Assembly (NCBI GenBank): GCA_004565275.1
Contig: SDOX01000021.1
Span: 374,560 to 438,559 of the forward strand
DNA: 64,000 nucleotides
Direction of reading: 5' to 3'
From: Nannochloropsis salina CCMP1776
Lineage: Eukaryota; Sar; Eustigmatophyceae; Eustigmatales; Monodopsidaceae
Shown here: positions 10,230 through 20,751 of the stretch, piece after piece
Layout: every line of letters starts with the position of its first letter
How positions within the stretch are numbered: position 1 is the stretch's first letter
Made by a program: the position numbers and the translations under genes
The notes under the pieces: model-generated
What the model was told of the DNA's origin: nothing
Databases searched by the model: none
What the model saw: only the letters and a program-made list of their open reading frames with translations

Positions 10230-12420
10230 GGACGAGGCGTCGGTCGTGGTCTTTGCTCGCGATGATAGTGACGCGGCTGCGGCGGAGGAAGAGGACGAGT
10301 TCGAAGTGGACGAGACCACCGCAGAAGAGCAGCAGCAGCAGCAGTAGTAGCAGAAAACCTATGCTTCAGGGCTAGGAGCCCAGCTGGCTGCAGCATTTCA
10401 AGACTTGCAAATGGTTTGACCCACACGCCTACGAGGAAGCGCAGGTAGGACGGAAGGGCCAGAAGTCGTCCCCCGCGTGGTACTTCTCCATGAAGGAGAA
10501 GGCGACGCGCCGAGGGGCATGCCCCCGAGAGGTGTACCGCACATCAGCCACGCGAGCTTTACTTCGGGGTCGTTCGTGACGTTGAACGTCCCGTCGATGT
10601 GAAGTGTCTCGCCGGCCTGCTGTACCCGCTCGTGCACACGGGTCATAAAAGGCAGGACAGTGGCAGTTGCCCAGCCATAGTCCCGATCCTTCTTAGACAC
10701 TGCGTCTTTGCCGCCAATATATTCCGAAATGCGAACAGAGAGTCTACGCGATGGAGCACAATCTTTTTCTTCTCAGCCTCCATCCCAATAATGAGTTCAT
10801 CGAAGTGGCGCTGGGCGAGGTCCTGGCACTCTCCCAGCCGCTGACTTCCATATTTCCCCCGGAATCACTCCCATCAGCCGCTGAACCGTTGCTGGGCTTA
10901 GGACCTGTCCGCGGTAGCTGGCACCGCCATCCTTCGCCCGGTCCTTCTCCGTCTCTGCCCTGATTGCTTGGGCAGAGCTCGCCCCCGCGGCGGAGCGGGC
11001 ATGGAGCCAGTCGAGCATGCGGGGCTCCCCGCGGCGTCGGGGGTCGAGATCGACACAACCATGGTTGTGGAGTTCTTGAGAGGGCCATCTTCATCGACTC
11101 TGGCTCTGTCTTCAGAAGTCTGGCGGTCGCGGGGCCGTCGTCGTTGGCGGCGGCGGTAGTTCGTATCAGAGAGATACACGAAGTTGGCCGTTGACTTTTC
11201 TTCTTTCCCCGCCTGCCGTGAATAGCGTGACCTCCGCTGCAACGTCCCGAGGGCTTACCTTTTGGCCCATGCCGGAAAGCTCGCACGCGAGACTCCTGCG
11301 GGACTTGGTGATTCTGGTGTATGCGGCCACCATTCTGACGTCCAACGCCTTCTGCAGCGCCACACTCAGGGACGCACCTGCGGTTACCACTCCCTTCTGA
11401 GGGAAGAAGTGGCCCTGCCCTGCTCGAGCGCCCGGTAGAGTCTCGGGTAGATATATGAAGTGTTATGTGAAGTTTCCATTTCAAAAGGGGGAAGAGTCGA
11501 CCTGGGTGGGGTGGGGAACCGAGGTGAAGAAGAGCACGAGCGGGTTGGTCCTTCTCCATAGCCACCGACGCGCTCTTACGTATCCCCAGTGGAATCTCTC
11601 CAGGCATTATGACTTTATCGGCCGTAGCAGCACGCGCGTCTTGTCGTACTTGATTTTTACGACGACGTTCTTCCCGACCTGTCCCCTCCGGCAGCGCCAG
11701 CGCCTTGTCTGGCAGCAGCTTCTCGACCGCCTCCCCTACCAGGCCTTATATGCATCGGATTCCCGAGACAGCCCCCTTAAAATGGAATTTTGAAGAGAGG
11801 ATCGAATCCTCAGGCAGGGAAGGGGCGACGGGGAGAACGCGCATGCAGCTCCGGTCCTGTCTCAACTCACCAGCGGATGCAGGTACTGCACGACGTAGAG
11901 CAGCCTACAGATGTCTACCCTGTCTACGACGGTTAGGTACTCCCCCACGTCCAGCACGCCGTTTAAGGGCCTGGCCCCGCGGGAAGGGGTCGCCAGCCTT
12001 CACCCACTCGCTCCTGTCTACCACTCCATGGCATGATATGGGGAGTGTGAGTCAATATCAAATTCGAAGCCGGTGGGCTGGCGGGGACACTCCCCCTCAC
12101 TTCTCCCACTACGCCATCGCTTCTTCCCCTCCTCCCTGCATCTGGTCACCCTCACGAAGCCGCGTGTCTGCGCGCGTACACATCAGCAAAAAGCTTAACT
12201 TTGTATCCAATAGCCCCGCCCGGGGCAGGCACGTATTTGCACACGTGCGTGGGCGGCATAGGCAACTTTCCTGTTAATTCATTTCCGCCTTGGTCACGAT
12301 GCGCGGCGTCGCACCCGTGGCGGTAGTGCCGCTGTTAAATGCCGCCCCGTTATCACACACAGGCAATGCCGTTTTAAATGTTGTGTTCAAGGGAAAGTAA
12401 AGAGTCACAAAGCAATGGTA
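10230..12420 (-). mobile_element. Decayed DNA transposon, probably Mutator-like
   Basis: Coding potential is on the minus strand and jumps between frames, which marks a dead copy. At 10700-10500 the translation contains ETLHIDGTFNVTN followed by KLAWLMC and PLGGMPLG. This fits the first catalytic block of MULE-type transposases (an Asp in a D-G-T-F/K-V context, then a hydrophobic strand). Just upstream, HFDELIIGMEAEKKKIVLHR and further fragments continue the protein. About 11390-11170 gives another piece (SLSVALQKALDVRMVAAYTR). The stretch to about 12400 shows more coding-like fragments of unknown identity (for example ALPVCDNGAAFNSGTT near 12360). GC content is higher than in the flanks. No terminal inverted repeats or target duplications were found by eye, so the ends are approximate and the family is tentative. 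Confidence 0.5.
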
Positions 12421-13093
12421 GCGTCAGCCATTATCATAAGCAAACATAATATTCAAACGCATACAATCGCTCGCTCGAAGTCGGTTAAAGACGCGTGTTG
12501 GCTTTGCGCCTTTATGCGCCTTGAAGATGCAGAAATGACGCGACAGAGAGACATAAAGTGCAGCATGTAGGTAAAGCACTATTTAAAGAAGAACCAAGAA
12601 GATGGCCACTTCAGCTGGTCTACCACACCGCAAGACTGAGGATGTCAGCAGTAGGCTACCCGGATATGTGGGGCGTCACGGCCAGAATGAGCGACTGAAA
12701 GGAGGATCGGGAAAGGCGATATGCCATCAGGGAAACCATGTTGACGTCTTGTCACATCATGACTTTGTTGGAAAATACTGTTGACTTTTCTTCGAGCTTA
12801 TAAGCTTGGATCTCATTTTTTTGTCGAAATATGGGTGGAACGTGTAGGGCATGTTTGTCGTATTGGATCCGACAGAAAAAGACGAGTTTCCCCAATCCAC
12901 CAAGGCAACGTACTCTCTTAGGACATCACATCAGCAAACGATATATTGAACACCTTTGCCACGCTCATCTTCCCAAGCATCAAAGATTGAGTGGGAAAAA
13001 CTATTTTATTTAGAGTCCTTGGCCTTGGAGCTCACAAAACCATTCCCTCATCTTTCATACACCCCATCGAAAAGGAAGCACCAAGCCAACACG
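12421..13093. other. 5' flank of the ferredoxin-like gene
   Basis: AT-rich promoter and 5' UTR region between the transposon relic and the start at 13094. Nothing else could be supported. Confidence 0.45.
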
Positions 13094-13420
13094 ATGATGC
13101 TGCGAATTGTCCAGGCCTTAATCTTGCTGATGGCCACCACCGCCTTCTTCGCCCCTCACGCCCCCTCTGCAGGCATCAAGCGCGGCGGTCCCGTGTACAA
13201 CGGGGATGTCGAGGTCATCTGGCCTGGTAACAAGAAGGTGAAAGCTAAACCGGGGGAGGCCCTGAAGGCTGTCGCCGCTAGAGCTCGTTACACACCTAAC
13301 TACGGATGTGAAGAGGGGAAATGCGGTTCATGTGAGCACAAAGGTAGCGATGGTAAGAAGTACCGCGTTTGCATCACAAAGGTGCCGAAAATCGCCGGCC
13401 CATTGACCTTGAAGCCCTAA
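13094..13420 (+). CDS. Short 2Fe-2S ferredoxin-like plastid protein
   Basis: 108 aa counted from the first of two adjacent methionines (13094). The frame is open further upstream to 12956, but the signal peptide begins at MMLRIVQALILLMATTAF. It is followed by FAPHAP, a textbook heterokont ASAFAP-type plastid transit motif. The mature part starts near residue 20. It has the ferredoxin fold opening (VEVIWPGNKKVKAKPGEALK) and the cluster-binding loop YGCEEGKCGSC (C72, C77, C80: C-x4-C-x2-C). A fourth cysteine is C93, only 13 residues on (YRVCITK). Plant-type ferredoxins place the fourth cysteine about 29 residues later, so this is a shortened variant that stops soon afterwards at ...GPLTLKP. A role in plastid electron transfer is plausible but unproven. 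It could instead be a degenerate or structural relative. Confidence 0.82.
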   Translation: MMLRIVQALILLMATTAFFAPHAPSAGIKRGGPVYNGDVEVIWPGNKKVKAKPGEALKAVAARARYTPNYGCEEGKCGSCEHKGSDGKKYRVCITKVPKIAGPLTLKP

Positions 13421-13759
13421 GATGGAGTGGGAAGTGGTACATAAGTGGAATTAAGATGAAATGAATGCCAGACTGACCATTGATTCGTCCACCTGATGAG
13501 AGATTTAGAATGAAGAATGAACCGTGAGCATGTTTATCTGTGCTTAAGCTTTAAATCAAACGAAAAAACTTGACGATAACCACACGACACGGGGGGGAAC
13601 CCCCACGCTTCGCTCACGGTCATCGATTTCACGCACAGTGCATTCTCCTTTGTTGCAAATTGTGCCTCAAACGATCCATCTATATGAACGTCATCGAGGG
13701 ACGGCTCGTCCACACGGTTGTCTGTACACTAACTATCCTCCTCAGCTCCCAAGGAATGT
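13421..13759. other. Convergent 3' region, ferredoxin-like and adenosine deaminase genes
   Basis: 339 bp between converging stops. No feature was seen beyond the presumed 3' UTRs. Confidence 0.5.
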
Positions 13760-15677
13760 CTACATGAAAACCTCGGGCGGCATCTCCAAGCGCCTGCGGC
13801 CTTCACGCAAACCTCTGTTCATCTTCCCATCGTCTGTTGCCTCCCCACCCTCTGGCATCTTTACTCCTCGTGCCCGGGCCCGTGTCCATTGCGGACTCAA
13901 GGATCGAATGCGGTCGCCAGAGGAATGCCACAGGCATGCACCGACGGTCGAATCAATGTTTTCGTTTTCCTGCTCCCGTCCTTGCTCGCGTGCCAGCGTA
14001 CCTGTCTCGCGTCCAGCCTCAGTCTGCGGCTGCTGCGGGCGACGTTGGTCCTCGAACATGCTGTCCTCCGAGAGATACCAGTCTTCCAGGCCGTACTTCC
14101 GCTCCAAATGCTCGTAGTAGTGCATGACCTGTCCGACGTACTTTCTCTTCTGCAGGTAGCTTCCTGGAAAGAAGCTGCGCTTGAAGCCCTCCACTATCAT
14201 GGTTTTCAGCTCGGTAGGTGTGAGTGCAAAGTGCTCGATGGCGAGGAGGAGCTCATTGACTACCGTGGTATTGCTTACCAGTCGATTGTCCGTGCAGAGG
14301 GACACGCAGATCCCGTGGGCGAGCATATCCTTGAGCGCGTGCTTGGAAATGTCATCGCGGAGCTCGGTCCTGCATAGAAGGATCGACTTAGATGTGAGAT
14401 GCATGAACATAGGAAATCAAATGATGAAGCAGCATACAACGGTAGCAACACGGGCGTCACGAGTGAGAGTGCAACGCTCTTCCATCCACCCACGCTTCGG
14501 GGTCAGCATGACAGGTTCCTCAATATCGCCGCCCTTGAACATCACCTTTTCCCCCTCGGACCTACATAGTTTGTCTGTTGCTGCTCAGACACACCTCGAG
14601 CATGATCCTTCGTTTTGCCACGTACTGGACCAGGCCCGCGACAAATTCGGCCGGGCGCTCCTTCTTGACCACCTTGTCCACCGAGAACAAATGGTAGCCG
14701 TGGCCAAGCCTCTCACAGTGTAGATCCGTGATTGCCTGAAAGACTGCTTCCGGACCGAAGGCCTCTCCGGCGTGCACCGTCACCCCCAAAAAGTTCTTGT
14801 GCGCGACCTCGAAGGCGGCTTGGAACTCCGCCGCGGGATACCCGGCTTCTTGGCCGGCAATGTCCACCCCGACGACGGGCAGGCCGTGGTCCTTCTTTGC
14901 TTTGATGGCTGCGTGAAACAAAGCGCTGGCCGCCAGCTGGTAGACGAGCGCCTGAGGCTCATCCTGGTGCAGGGAGCAGAATGCATGGTAGTACTCCGAG
15001 ACGTCCGTCATAAAGGTGCGCATGGCGCAGCATATTATGCCGAAATCAAAGCTAGGTTTTTGTCCATCCCTGACCGACTGTTGGGCATTATATTCCTTCT
15101 TAGCCCTCTCCAATCCCCGTGTTGCCTCCGTCAAGACTCCTATCACGTCCAATGTCGCCGTGGCCAGAAGCTGAGGCGCAAAACGCGGCTCAATGTAAAG
15201 GACACCTTCATTCAAACAGTCCCAAGCAAATTCGTAGGCAATCCGCTCCAACGCTCCAGGTTGCTGCAGAACGCGAACAATGAGAGGGAAGCCTCGTAGG
15301 TAGTCAACCAAACTGTCGTACGTTTCACGGAACACTAATGCACGCAAGCCCTCTTCGGTATAGGCAGGAAGGTCGACATGGTGCTCTTGGGCAAGCTCTA
15401 TCAACGTACTTAGCCGAGGGGAACCATCAAGATGCACGTGGAGATCTGTCTTTGGAATTTCGGTTAAAAAATTTACGAGATTGGGCCCCATCTCTTTGAA
15501 AACACGACACCGGCGGCACGCGGATGCTAGGTCGCTGGAAGCATCATTCACACTGTTCACGCGCCTAAGCGAATCATCTACATGATTATGGTCACCATTC
15601 TCTTGTGTGGCCAAGTTTTCTCCATTAAATGCGCTTGGTCGGGAGGGTGCAGGGGAGAAGTTCTGCTTTTCGGACAT
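13760..15677 (-). CDS. Adenosine deaminase family protein
   Basis: Exons 15677-14566 and 14369-13760 join by a GT-AG intron of 196 nt to give 573 aa. The join restores CLSSNRQT-M-TELRDDISKHAL across the boundary. Zinc and catalytic motifs are present: TDLHVHLDGS (H80, H82), VTVHAGEAFG (H302, E305), RLGHGYHL (H326) and GICVSLCTDN (D398). The classical S-L-N-T-D-D motif reads S-L-C-T-D-N here, so the second Asp is Asn399; the zinc-ligand Asp is kept. The N-terminal 65 residues are a polar extension. The C-terminal 90 are Gln/Arg/Glu-rich and of low complexity, so the protein is longer than the usual 350 aa. The likely reaction is hydrolytic deamination of adenosine in purine salvage, but the changed motif leaves the exact substrate open. 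No targeting signal is seen. Confidence 0.87.
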
Positions 15678-16676
15678 TCGTAGTGCTTCAAAGTATCACG
15701 TAGTACGTGCCTGGAGTCGTTCCTGGAGATGGAGAAAGTCATGAAATGAGGTATATTGAGCTTTTCACACAGCTTACGCTCCATCAGGCTGCTCATAATA
15801 AGCTAAGTGAATCACGTCTGCCAGAATAGTTTGGCCTCTCAAACCTTAAAAGCTGCAAGCTACATGGTTGTCATCAGTCGGAGCCCGTCTTTGTATCTCC
15901 GGGTACTGTGGCACTGCTAGTGGCACTTCAATGCGAAAAACCATTGGGCCCTTTTCTAAACCACGCAATTGACCAAATAATATAATGCGCTACGTTAATT
16001 TTTCTTGATTGAACAGTTCAAAGGATCGCAAGCTCTGCTAAGGAGGAAAAGGAACAGGTAGCTGAAGCCGTGCACAATAAGAGGGCAGCCAAGCGCTTCT
16101 CCATAATGTACCATTAAAAAAAACCTGCCTCCCATCATGGAGATAATTCATACAGAGCGATATTGAAGAGATCCTGAAACTAGAAGTTCTTGTTCTCACA
16201 TCAGTGATGGGCCTTTCATGTCCAGTGTTGTTCCGTCTTGCTCCATGTCGGTGCAACGGGGTTCTTCGCATCGGTTGCCTCCACCATTGGCTATGCACCG
16301 CCCGAGGAGACATGTCTTGCGAACGCTCCCCTGAGCGAATCTGGTGTAATCCTAGTGCATACACCGGTTGTAGTTTGAAGGCATGGCTGCTTGTAGGCTG
16401 TGTCTTGAGCGAGATGTTGTAAAGTGACATTTTATCTCACTAAATTTTATTCTATATTTGAAGTTTACGGACGAAACGTAAGGCATCAAAGGGAATTGAC
16501 TGTGATTAAGTTCCCTCGGGAAGAAACGTGAAGCAGAAAAATAAAAGTGGAGGCGACAGCGGGCAAGGGGGGCTAGGGGAGGTAGGAGGCGTGTGAGGGG
16601 GGAGCTCAACGAGGCCCCAAGCATCCACAAACCAGCTCCGAGTTTTATGCATTTCTTCTTAAAAACAGATGTTCTA
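15678..16676. other. Intergenic, adenosine deaminase promoter side
   Basis: About 1 kb, AT-rich. Short frames on both strands (up to 130 codons at 16038-16430) look random in composition. No RNA gene was recognised. Confidence 0.45.
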
Positions 16677-17170
16677 TTATGTCCCTTCCCCTGGAAAAGC
16701 CAGGTCCTTCCAATCTTTAAATGATATACCCATAGTTACTGCTCCAGGACCAACACCAGCATAGCCTTCTGGGTTTGCTAAAAGGTCGAAAGCACCCCCC
16801 ATGACCGCTGTAAGAGTCAGATATCGAATTTTACAGGGTAAGGAGTCCATCCGCGCCAACAAGGAAAGATTGAGTAGGAAGGCACACGCATACACACACG
16901 TACACACACTGGATACTTACCGACTTGTGATGGTCCAAGTGACTGATACACGGGTAAGACCAAATTGCCATTATCAAGTGTATGACCTTGTGCTACGTGA
17001 GGATCAAGGCGTCCTCTCTCGATAGCGTACTCAAGTAGCTCTTGCAGATTTCGAATGTGCCCGTTTTGTCCTTGCGGCACCCTTTCCTTATACATATTGT
17101 CTCGTAAGTACACAGCGGCGTTTGGGCGGAGAAATTGAGCCAGTAGAAGCAAATGAAGCATCGCATTCAT
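16677..17170 (-). CDS. Unknown 126-aa protein, two exons, hydrophobic N-terminus
   Basis: Exon 17170-16921 ends in a clean GTAAGT donor and exon 16807-16677 follows a CTTACAG acceptor. The phases match and give 126 aa without a stop. The N-terminus MNAMLHLLLLAQFLRPNAAV may be a short signal peptide or membrane anchor. The middle is polar (NGHIRNLQELLEYAIERGRL). The C-terminal exon is Gly-rich and non-repetitive (MGGAFDLLANPEGYAGVGPG, then SFKDWKDLAFPGEGT). I do not recognise a family. The matched splice sites and amino-acid composition argue for a real gene in otherwise AT-rich sequence. It could be secreted or organellar. Confidence 0.55.
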
Positions 17171-18015
17171 TATGGTCGAATGAAGACAGGAAAAAGTATC
17201 GGCTTATCAGAAAAATCCTAAGGAAAAATTACGACGTTGTGGTAAGGTGAGACTTGAATTTTGTTGTGACTCGTTCATACGAAAAAAGTGAGTTCTTTCA
17301 ACCCCTTACTTCCTGTCGCACAGCACAGGAAGGCCATCTCTTAAAAAGCTTAGCTCAATAACATGAAGATTTGTTTGAGAATTATTAAAATCTATTCAAA
17401 GTCCACAATAGACACTAAGCTTATCTCAACATTCTTGGTCCTCGGGGGATAACCGAACATGCATATCTCTTCGGATAAATCAAATCTCGATTCACATCCA
17501 TCATCCTTTCCATCCTGAATCTTATCATCATTGATGTAAATGACGGTTACGATATATGTACATCCTCTTGTTTTACTAAAGCTTGTTGTCTTTAATGAGC
17601 TCAAGTTAGTATTTGTTGAACTTTTTCTCCCTCGTCTTCTCCCATGCAACTTCTTTGAACCGCCTACCCCCACCAAGAAATGAAAACCCAGTCCCAAGAA
17701 GGAAAGCTTAATCAAAATTGATTTATTTGTCGGTCGCACGAGACAGTGCTCATATTTCAGCGTGGTGCCCAAAGCACATGCTCGACAAGCTGACTTGCTG
17801 TCAAATATTCGAAGCGGATCAGATATCGTTTTCAAAAATTTTGAAATTTAAGTTGGGAGGTAAATCGGCTGGAGTGATGATAATACTTCTGGCAGGCTGT
17901 GCATCTCTGGATTAAAGCGGTCGCTGCTATTTATCCATCCATAAGCTAAGACATAATAATAAACGTTTTGTTTCTACATGAATTATTTATTTGCTGATGG
18001 TCTTTAGTTGCTTGC
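17171..18015. other. AT-rich intergenic region, possibly with a small gene
   Basis: Promoter of the 126-aa gene and 3' flank of TAM41. One minus-strand frame of 147 codons (17835-17392) is open despite high AT. Its last 50 codons look protein-like (VTVIYINDDKIQDGKDDGCE), but there is no family match. It is listed separately at low confidence. Confidence 0.4.
17392..17835 (-). CDS. Doubtful hypothetical protein, 147 aa
   Basis: An open frame in AT-rich DNA where stops are expected often. The first half is basic and Ser-rich. The second half is acidic with alternating hydrophobic positions. A possible acceptor (AACAAGAG) precedes the second half, so it could be the last exon of a longer gene. 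I recognise no domain, and chance is a serious alternative. Confidence 0.25.
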   Translation of the reverse strand: MKTISDPLRIFDSKSACRACALGTTLKYEHCLVRPTNKSILIKLSFLGLGFHFLVGVGGSKKLHGRRRGRKSSTNTNLSSLKTTSFSKTRGCTYIVTVIYINDDKIQDGKDDGCESRFDLSEEICMFGYPPRTKNVEISLVSIVDFE

Positions 18016-19530
18016 TTACATTTTATTTGTGGGGTTCGATTTCCCCATCCCTATCCGATATTTGTTCATCTTGTGTAAACTATAAACGAGTGCTTTCCAC
18101 ACACCTGCCGTGAATACGCCTTTTAAGCCTTGAGTCAAACTTGAGCGAGCTACCACTTTGTGGATGGCAAGCTTCACCATCTTCGAAGTCTTCTTCCCTG
18201 ACAACTGTTCCCAGGCGTCTCGAAGAGCCTTGTCCCCCTCTTCTCTTGAATGCACAATTTTTGTACTTCTTCCGCTTGACATAATGTCTCGTAGTTTTCG
18301 CGGCACCAAGTATTGCCGCAGTGCCATTGGAAGCTGACGGAGGTGGCTGGCCCGAACCCTAGGGCTCAGGTCTTGAGAGAATCGTCCTTTGTCTGCAGCG
18401 GCAGCTGTCAAAGACGAGAAAGTCGCCAAAACGGGAGAATACAATTCATGAAAATGTGGTAAGTTGGAAGTGACGATATTTTTTACTTTTCTTGGATTTT
18501 CTCCGAAAGTCATGCGGAAGTCGCCCCTGTATGACAGGCCCGCAATCATCGTGAATAAGTCGAAGTCGGAAAAGGACTCGGGAAGCAGGAGCAAAGCCGC
18601 GCGTACGGCACTTGTCAAGTTCGTGCGTTGTGCTTCCGCAAGTGCCTCGTAAGCTTTAAGAATTTTGACAGGTTTCTGCATGCGCCCTGTGAGGTATGGA
18701 GAAGCATCGATCGATTTGATGTTTGCAAAAAGTAAACAGATTAATAATTAGCGCAACGGCCTCTCAAATTCATTTCCCTTGCGCGTATAGCTCTCGCTAT
18801 AAAACGCACCTGCTGCATACATCCATTGCCAATCGACCAGGTCCCGCCGAAGAGCATGTGTGCTAATGATGCCGTACTTCATGACGCGGTTGGGGTGTCC
18901 TGGAACAGGAAGAGCCGTGTTGTAGTAGAGAGCGGCGCCATAGTCCTCTACCTCGCATCACCAATTACGCATAGATAAGTGTCAGCGAAAATAAAGTATG
19001 AGAAATTATGAATTCAAATCTGTTGCGAGCCTTCAAAAGTAAAGGTTTCGCGGAAAATCTCTTGGCCAAGACATCCGGAGGATGTCACAGCTCTCTATAG
19101 CCTCAGCCATCGCTGGTCAAGTTACGCCAGCTTTTCAGCAGTGACGCCAATATTGCCATCTATCCTCACCTTGTATCTGCCCTAACCTCTCGGCTCCCAG
19201 GTATCGCAGTATTGAATAGTCCTTCCAATTCCGCTCCAGATTTTCCCGGTGCCATTCGATTGGATTGCGCACAGCTACCACCAAATCAAGCATGGGGGGG
19301 CGTTTAAGTTGCATGTTTGCAGATGGTGTCGACCCTCCAGGCTGGAGGAGTTGATCATTGACGCCCCTACTTGCTTCCTTTTGTTCATGGTCGGAATATC
19401 CATCTTGTCCAAAAACACCACTTCCGTAGGCGAAAGCAAAGTCTATAGCGGGCAATTTTTGCAATATAGCATCGTATGGCATGTTTTTATCGTGAACAAG
19501 CTCATCGCGAGGATGTTTGTGGAACTGCAT
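18016..19530 (-). CDS. TAM41: Mitochondrial CDP-diacylglycerol synthase TAM41
   Basis: Exons 19530-19170, 18947-18810 and 18686-18016 join in matching phase to give 389 aa. The first exon has the nucleotidyltransferase start FAFAYGSGVF (31-40) and LDLVVAVRNPIEWHRENLER. The second has EDYGAALYYNTALPVPGH and VMKYGIISTHALRRDL. The third has the family block RMQKPVKIL, SAVRAALLLLPE, IAGLSYRGDFRM and NIVTSNLPHFHELYSP. These follow human TAMM41 and yeast Tam41 (Mmp37) segment by segment, and the exon joins reproduce the alignment. The enzyme makes CDP-diacylglycerol from phosphatidate and CTP on the matrix side of the inner membrane for cardiolipin synthesis. The in-frame start at 19530 directly follows a TAA, and no obvious presequence is seen, so a further 5' exon is possible. 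Confidence 0.9.
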
Positions 19531-20751
19531 TTATGAGGCCGTGATTACCTGAGAATGGGGTTCTAGGCCATGAGTGGACAAGCACTTGTAGTGACTCGCA
19601 TGGTTTACATCCAACTCCGTTTGACACAAGGGGTTCGTGCCTAGCTGTTCCAAAACTAACGTGCGAGTTGCAACCATAAACATGTGAGGTTGCGTTCGCA
19701 TGCTTGGAGTCACGTCACACCAAGGCGATGGTGAGCGAGCGAGGACTACTCGCTTCTCGATTGTGAGGAGTGATGTCGAATTGTATGATCATCAAGACCC
19801 CGGCCTTTCCTGTGAAGAAGATCACTAATAATTTTGCCTGTCTGCCTACCCGCATGAATGGTTTAACAATGACCTGAAATCAAAGTCATGGAGTCTTGCC
19901 AAAGGAAGTCAAGGTTTCGATGAGGAGTCCAACGTCCTTCGCGCCAATATCCCACCGATGGTCTGAGGCGACCGAGAAAACCCTTTTCTGTAGGACCTGA
20001 AGATTTGCCATAGACCTTCACCCTACCAGAAACTTTCAGTCTTATAGTGGTCCAGGGCATAAAATTGTTGCGCCAATGGTACGCAGAGGCCACAAATAAT
20101 TGACGTTTCCGAAGCATCCTACCCTATGGGCCCATAATATTCCGGTTGAGCTGGGCACCTGGAGTTGGGCCGAAGCCCTCCGGCAGTGTGTGCACGCATT
20201 CATCAACCCTGGTTTATCTGCTCAATTCTATAACCTCGATGTGTTGCTTGTCGGTGCCATTCATGTAGATACTTCTGAAACGTGGCACTTAGACCCCGTT
20301 CTTCATGCCACAGTCCTGCGTTCCGTGAGTCTTCATGCAGAAGTCAACTTGACTAGTGTGCCTCTTCTCGGCTCTTATCTCCCCGCCTCACCCCCCTTTC
20401 GCAGTCCTGACATTCATCCAGGCAGGTCTATAGTATGATTGCATGTATACAACGCCTGGCGTCATATCTCATGCTTGCACATAAGCACGCACCCCTTGAA
20501 CGGTCCTCTTACTTAGGCCCATCGGAGATACATGCTATCACCTCTCACCATCTCGATTCTTGCCCTTCCGACCCCAAAGCAGGGAATCTTGTGGGCCTCG
20601 AGCAACCCTGACATTCAAAGAAGGGGATTCTGTCTTGTCTCAAAGTGGTCATCTGCGCCCTGGAAATCGACCGGGCTGGGTGGCTGTGGCTATTGTGTGG
20701 GACGTAACCTTTCAGGCGCCCATAGAGGCGTGAGCAGGCAAGCAAGGAGGA
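19531..20751. other. Divergent promoter region, TAM41 and PHD gene
   Basis: 1.2 kb between divergent genes. A plus-strand frame at 20100-20438 contains a protein-like stretch (SWAEALRQCVHAFINPGLSA) followed by a possible donor (TCCGTGAGTC). It might be an upstream exon of the PHD gene or a separate unit. There is not enough support to call it. Confidence 0.4.

Noticed and set aside
19531-19713. Upstream exon of TAM41
   Set aside because: The only possible intron would be 24 nt and the frame hits TAA just before the ATG at 19530.
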